Source of the DNA: JAWBOW01 sp038825775
GTDB lineage: Archaea; Nanobdellota; Nanobdellia; Woesearchaeales; WAPY01
NCBI GenBank assembly: GCA_038825775.1
Contig: JAWBOW010000051.1
Location: forward strand, 1-5,197
DNA length: 5,197 nt
Direction of reading: 5' to 3'
Positions 3,325 to 5,197 of the stretch are shown in pieces. The translations under genes were made by a program, and so were the position numbers. Under the pieces are notes generated by a model, which had not been told where the DNA came from, did no database searches, and worked only from the letters and a program-made list of their open reading frames with translations. The first letter of the stretch is position 1, and each line of letters opens with the position of its first letter.

Positions 3325-5197
3325 ATGAACATAAAAATGCCAAGAAAAAAGACAAATTCAGAAGAGAGGATTTTGGTAACTGCTGCACTTCCATATGCTA
3401 ATGGCTCAATACACGTTGGGCACTTGTTAGAGTATATAAGCACAGATATCTTTGTTAGGGCTTTAAAATTAAACAATAAAAACGCAATTTATATTTGCGC
3501 TGATGACACGCATGGAACTCCAATACAAATTAATGCAATAAAGCTCGGAATAAAACCTGAAGAGCTAATAGCAAAATTTTATGATGAACATGTAAAGGAT
3601 TTCTCTGATTTCTTAATAAAATTTGATAATTACTATACAACTCACAGTCCTGAAAACAAAGAACTAGTTGAATTATTCTTTAAAAAAGCTTTGGAAAAGG
3701 GATTTATTTACAAAAAACCATTAACACAATTGTATTGTGAAAATTGTAAGATATTCTTGCCAGACAGATTTGTAAAGGGAAAATGTCCAAAATGCAATGC
3801 TGAAGATCAATATGGAGATGTTTGTGAAAAGTGCGGTGCTGTTTACAAACCAATCGATTTAATAGAGCCTTATTGTGCTGTTTGTAAAAACAAACCAATA
3901 CTAAAAGAAACAGAACACTTTTTCTTTAAACTAAGTGCTTTAAGCAACGAACTCAAAGAATGGTTGTTAAACAATAAGGAATTACAAAAGGAGATTGTTA
4001 ATTCAATAATGAATTGGATAGAAAATGGTTTAGAGGACTGGTGTATTAGTAGGGACGAACCGTATTTTGGTTTTGAAATTCCAAATAATCCAAAAAAATA
4101 CTTTTATGTTTGGTTAGACGCTCCAATCGGTTATATTGCAAGCACTTGGAATTATTGCAAAAAACACAATCTTAATTATGAGGATTTTTGGAAGGATAAA
4201 AATTCAAAGATAATTCATATTATTGGAAAGGATATTATTTACTTTCACTTTTTATTCTGGCCTGCACTACTAATGACTGCTGATTTTAACCTTCCATACA
4301 AAGAAATAGTTCATGGTTATGTTAATATTAATAATGAGAAAATGTCAAAATCAAGGGGAACTTTTATTACAGCAAGACAATACTTAGATACGGGACTAAA
4401 TCCTGAATTTTTAAGATTTTACTTTGCTGCAAACATTTCTAACAAATTAGCAGATGTTAATCTGGACTTTAATGATTTTGTAGAAAAGATAAACACAGAA
4501 TTAGTTGCAAAAATAGCAAACTTTTCTTACAGAGTTTTAAGCTTCATAAATAACAATCTAAACTCAAAAATAGGAGAATTTAATAAAAAAGAATACGAAG
4601 AATTAATCAAAGAATTCAACAATCATAAAAATACAATAATAAAAAATTATGAGGATTTCAATTTTAGAAATGCTGTAAAGGAAATAATATCTCTTAGTGA
4701 TCTTGGAAACAAGTTCTTCCAAGAAAAAGAGCCTTGGAATTTAATAAAGACAGATTATGAAAAGACAAAAGAACTTTTGAGTTTTAGTGCAAACTTGGTG
4801 AAGAATTTAGCAATAATACTAAAACCAATACTGCCTGAATTCTCTTCAAAGATACTAGAACAAATGAATCTTGAAGAAAATCTAACATTTAAAGAAATAA
4901 ATTTTGAATTAAAGAATCATGAAATTGGAAAAGCAGAAATCATTTTTAAAAAAATAGAATTAAAACAAGTTCAGAGCATGATAAAACAGGAACAAAAAGA
5001 AGAAAAAATAAAAGAAAATAATTCTGAAGATGATTTTTCAAAACTTGATTTGAGAGTAGCAGTTGTTGAAGAAGTTCAAAAACACCCTGACGCTGAAAAA
5101 CTTTATGTTTTAAAAATAAATTTGGGAAACTCTAAAAGACAATTGGTTGCTGGACTAAGAGCACACTACAAAGAAGAAGAACTTTTGGGAAAACACA
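3325..5197 (+). CDS. metG: Methionyl-tRNA synthetase with fused C-terminal tRNA-binding domain (3' end cut by window)
   Basis: This class I synthetase charges tRNA-Met with methionine using ATP, in the cytosol. The Rossmann fold opens with AALPYANGSIHVGH, where H30-V-G-H33 is the HIGH motif. The connective peptide has four CxxC pairs (C138/C141, C154/C157, C167/C170, C184/C187), the two-zinc arrangement of archaeal and eukaryotic-type MetRS. DWCISRD (238-244) and YVWLDAPIGY (261-270) belong to the methionine and adenylate site. KMSKS is exact at 339-343. The helical anticodon-binding domain (about 390-530) includes KEPWN (468-472), with the Pro-Trp that reads the CAU anticodon in this family. 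A charged linker (about 540-570) leads to an EMAPII/Trbp111-type OB fold beginning LDLRVAVVEEV (574-584), which is incomplete at residue 624 where the window ends. This fused domain normally dimerises the enzyme and aids tRNA binding. ATG 3325 is chosen as the first start after the promoter; ATG 3337 is the alternative. The frame is intact throughout. Confidence 0.98.
   Translation, partial: MNIKMPRKKTNSEERILVTAALPYANGSIHVGHLLEYISTDIFVRALKLNNKNAIYICADDTHGTPIQINAIKLGIKPEELIAKFYDEHVKDFSDFLIKFDNYYTTHSPENKELVELFFKKALEKGFIYKKPLTQLYCENCKIFLPDRFVKGKCPKCNAEDQYGDVCEKCGAVYKPIDLIEPYCAVCKNKPILKETEHFFFKLSALSNELKEWLLNNKELQKEIVNSIMNWIENGLEDWCISRDEPYFGFEIPNNPKKYFYVWLDAPIGYIASTWNYCKKHNLNYEDFWKDKNSKIIHIIGKDIIYFHFLFWPALLMTADFNLPYKEIVHGYVNINNEKMSKSRGTFITARQYLDTGLNPEFLRFYFAANISNKLADVNLDFNDFVEKINTELVAKIANFSYRVLSFINNNLNSKIGEFNKKEYEELIKEFNNHKNTIIKNYEDFNFRNAVKEIISLSDLGNKFFQEKEPWNLIKTDYEKTKELLSFSANLVKNLAIILKPILPEFSSKILEQMNLEENLTFKEINFELKNHEIGKAEIIFKKIELKQVQSMIKQEQKEEKIKENNSEDDFSKLDLRVAVVEEVQKHPDAEKLYVLKINLGNSKRQLVAGLRAHYKEEELLGKH

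Noticed and set aside
3704..3898. Minus-strand 64-codon frame with His and Cys residues
   Set aside because: It is antisense to the zinc-binding connective peptide of metG, which explains the apparent Cys/His content.

Overview
The window looks like chromosomal DNA from a very AT-rich archaeon, probably of the DPANN group (Woesearchaeota, Pacearchaeota or Nanoarchaeota-like). Four things point there. Several genes have archaeal BRE/TATA promoter elements upstream. At least one gene starts about 27 nt from its TATA centre with no Shine-Dalgarno site, which suggests a leaderless mRNA. The MetRS is of the archaeal/eukaryotic type, with four CxxC pairs in its connective peptide. The small double zinc-ribbon protein resembles hypothetical proteins I recall from DPANN genomes. 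The lineage is an inference, because there is no rRNA or other decisive marker here.

Layout. Positions 102-839 (minus) encode a compact serine recombinase with the catalytic domain and the 'recombinase' DNA-binding domain, but without the zinc-ribbon/coiled-coil tail of large serine recombinases. Its upstream region (847-961) carries a set of GTTAA/CCTGTT repeats spaced by multiples of 31 bp, between a good TATA element (981-996) and the start codon. This is a candidate recombinase-binding or autoregulatory site. Next comes a small lysine-rich helical protein of unknown function (1075-1464, minus), then an AT-rich intergenic stretch of about 490 bp with no recognisable RNA gene.

Positions 1963-2391 (plus) encode a 142-residue protein with two predicted zinc ribbons. 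It is preceded by a clear Shine-Dalgarno site, a TATA element and a perfect 12-bp tandem repeat. It converges on a 265-residue protein of unknown function (2411-3208, minus) with a zincin-like but altered motif, HExxE followed 25 residues later by HGxAxxFE. That gene is divergent from metG (3325 to the window end, plus), a methionyl-tRNA synthetase with a fused C-terminal tRNA-binding OB-fold domain cut by the window edge.

The genes do not form one pathway. The window joins a housekeeping gene (metG) and two lineage-specific genes to a left-hand accessory part with the recombinase. I found no CRISPR array, tRNA, rRNA or terminal inverted repeats. The best leads are the recombinase with its phased repeats and the zincin-like protein with swapped putative metal ligands.
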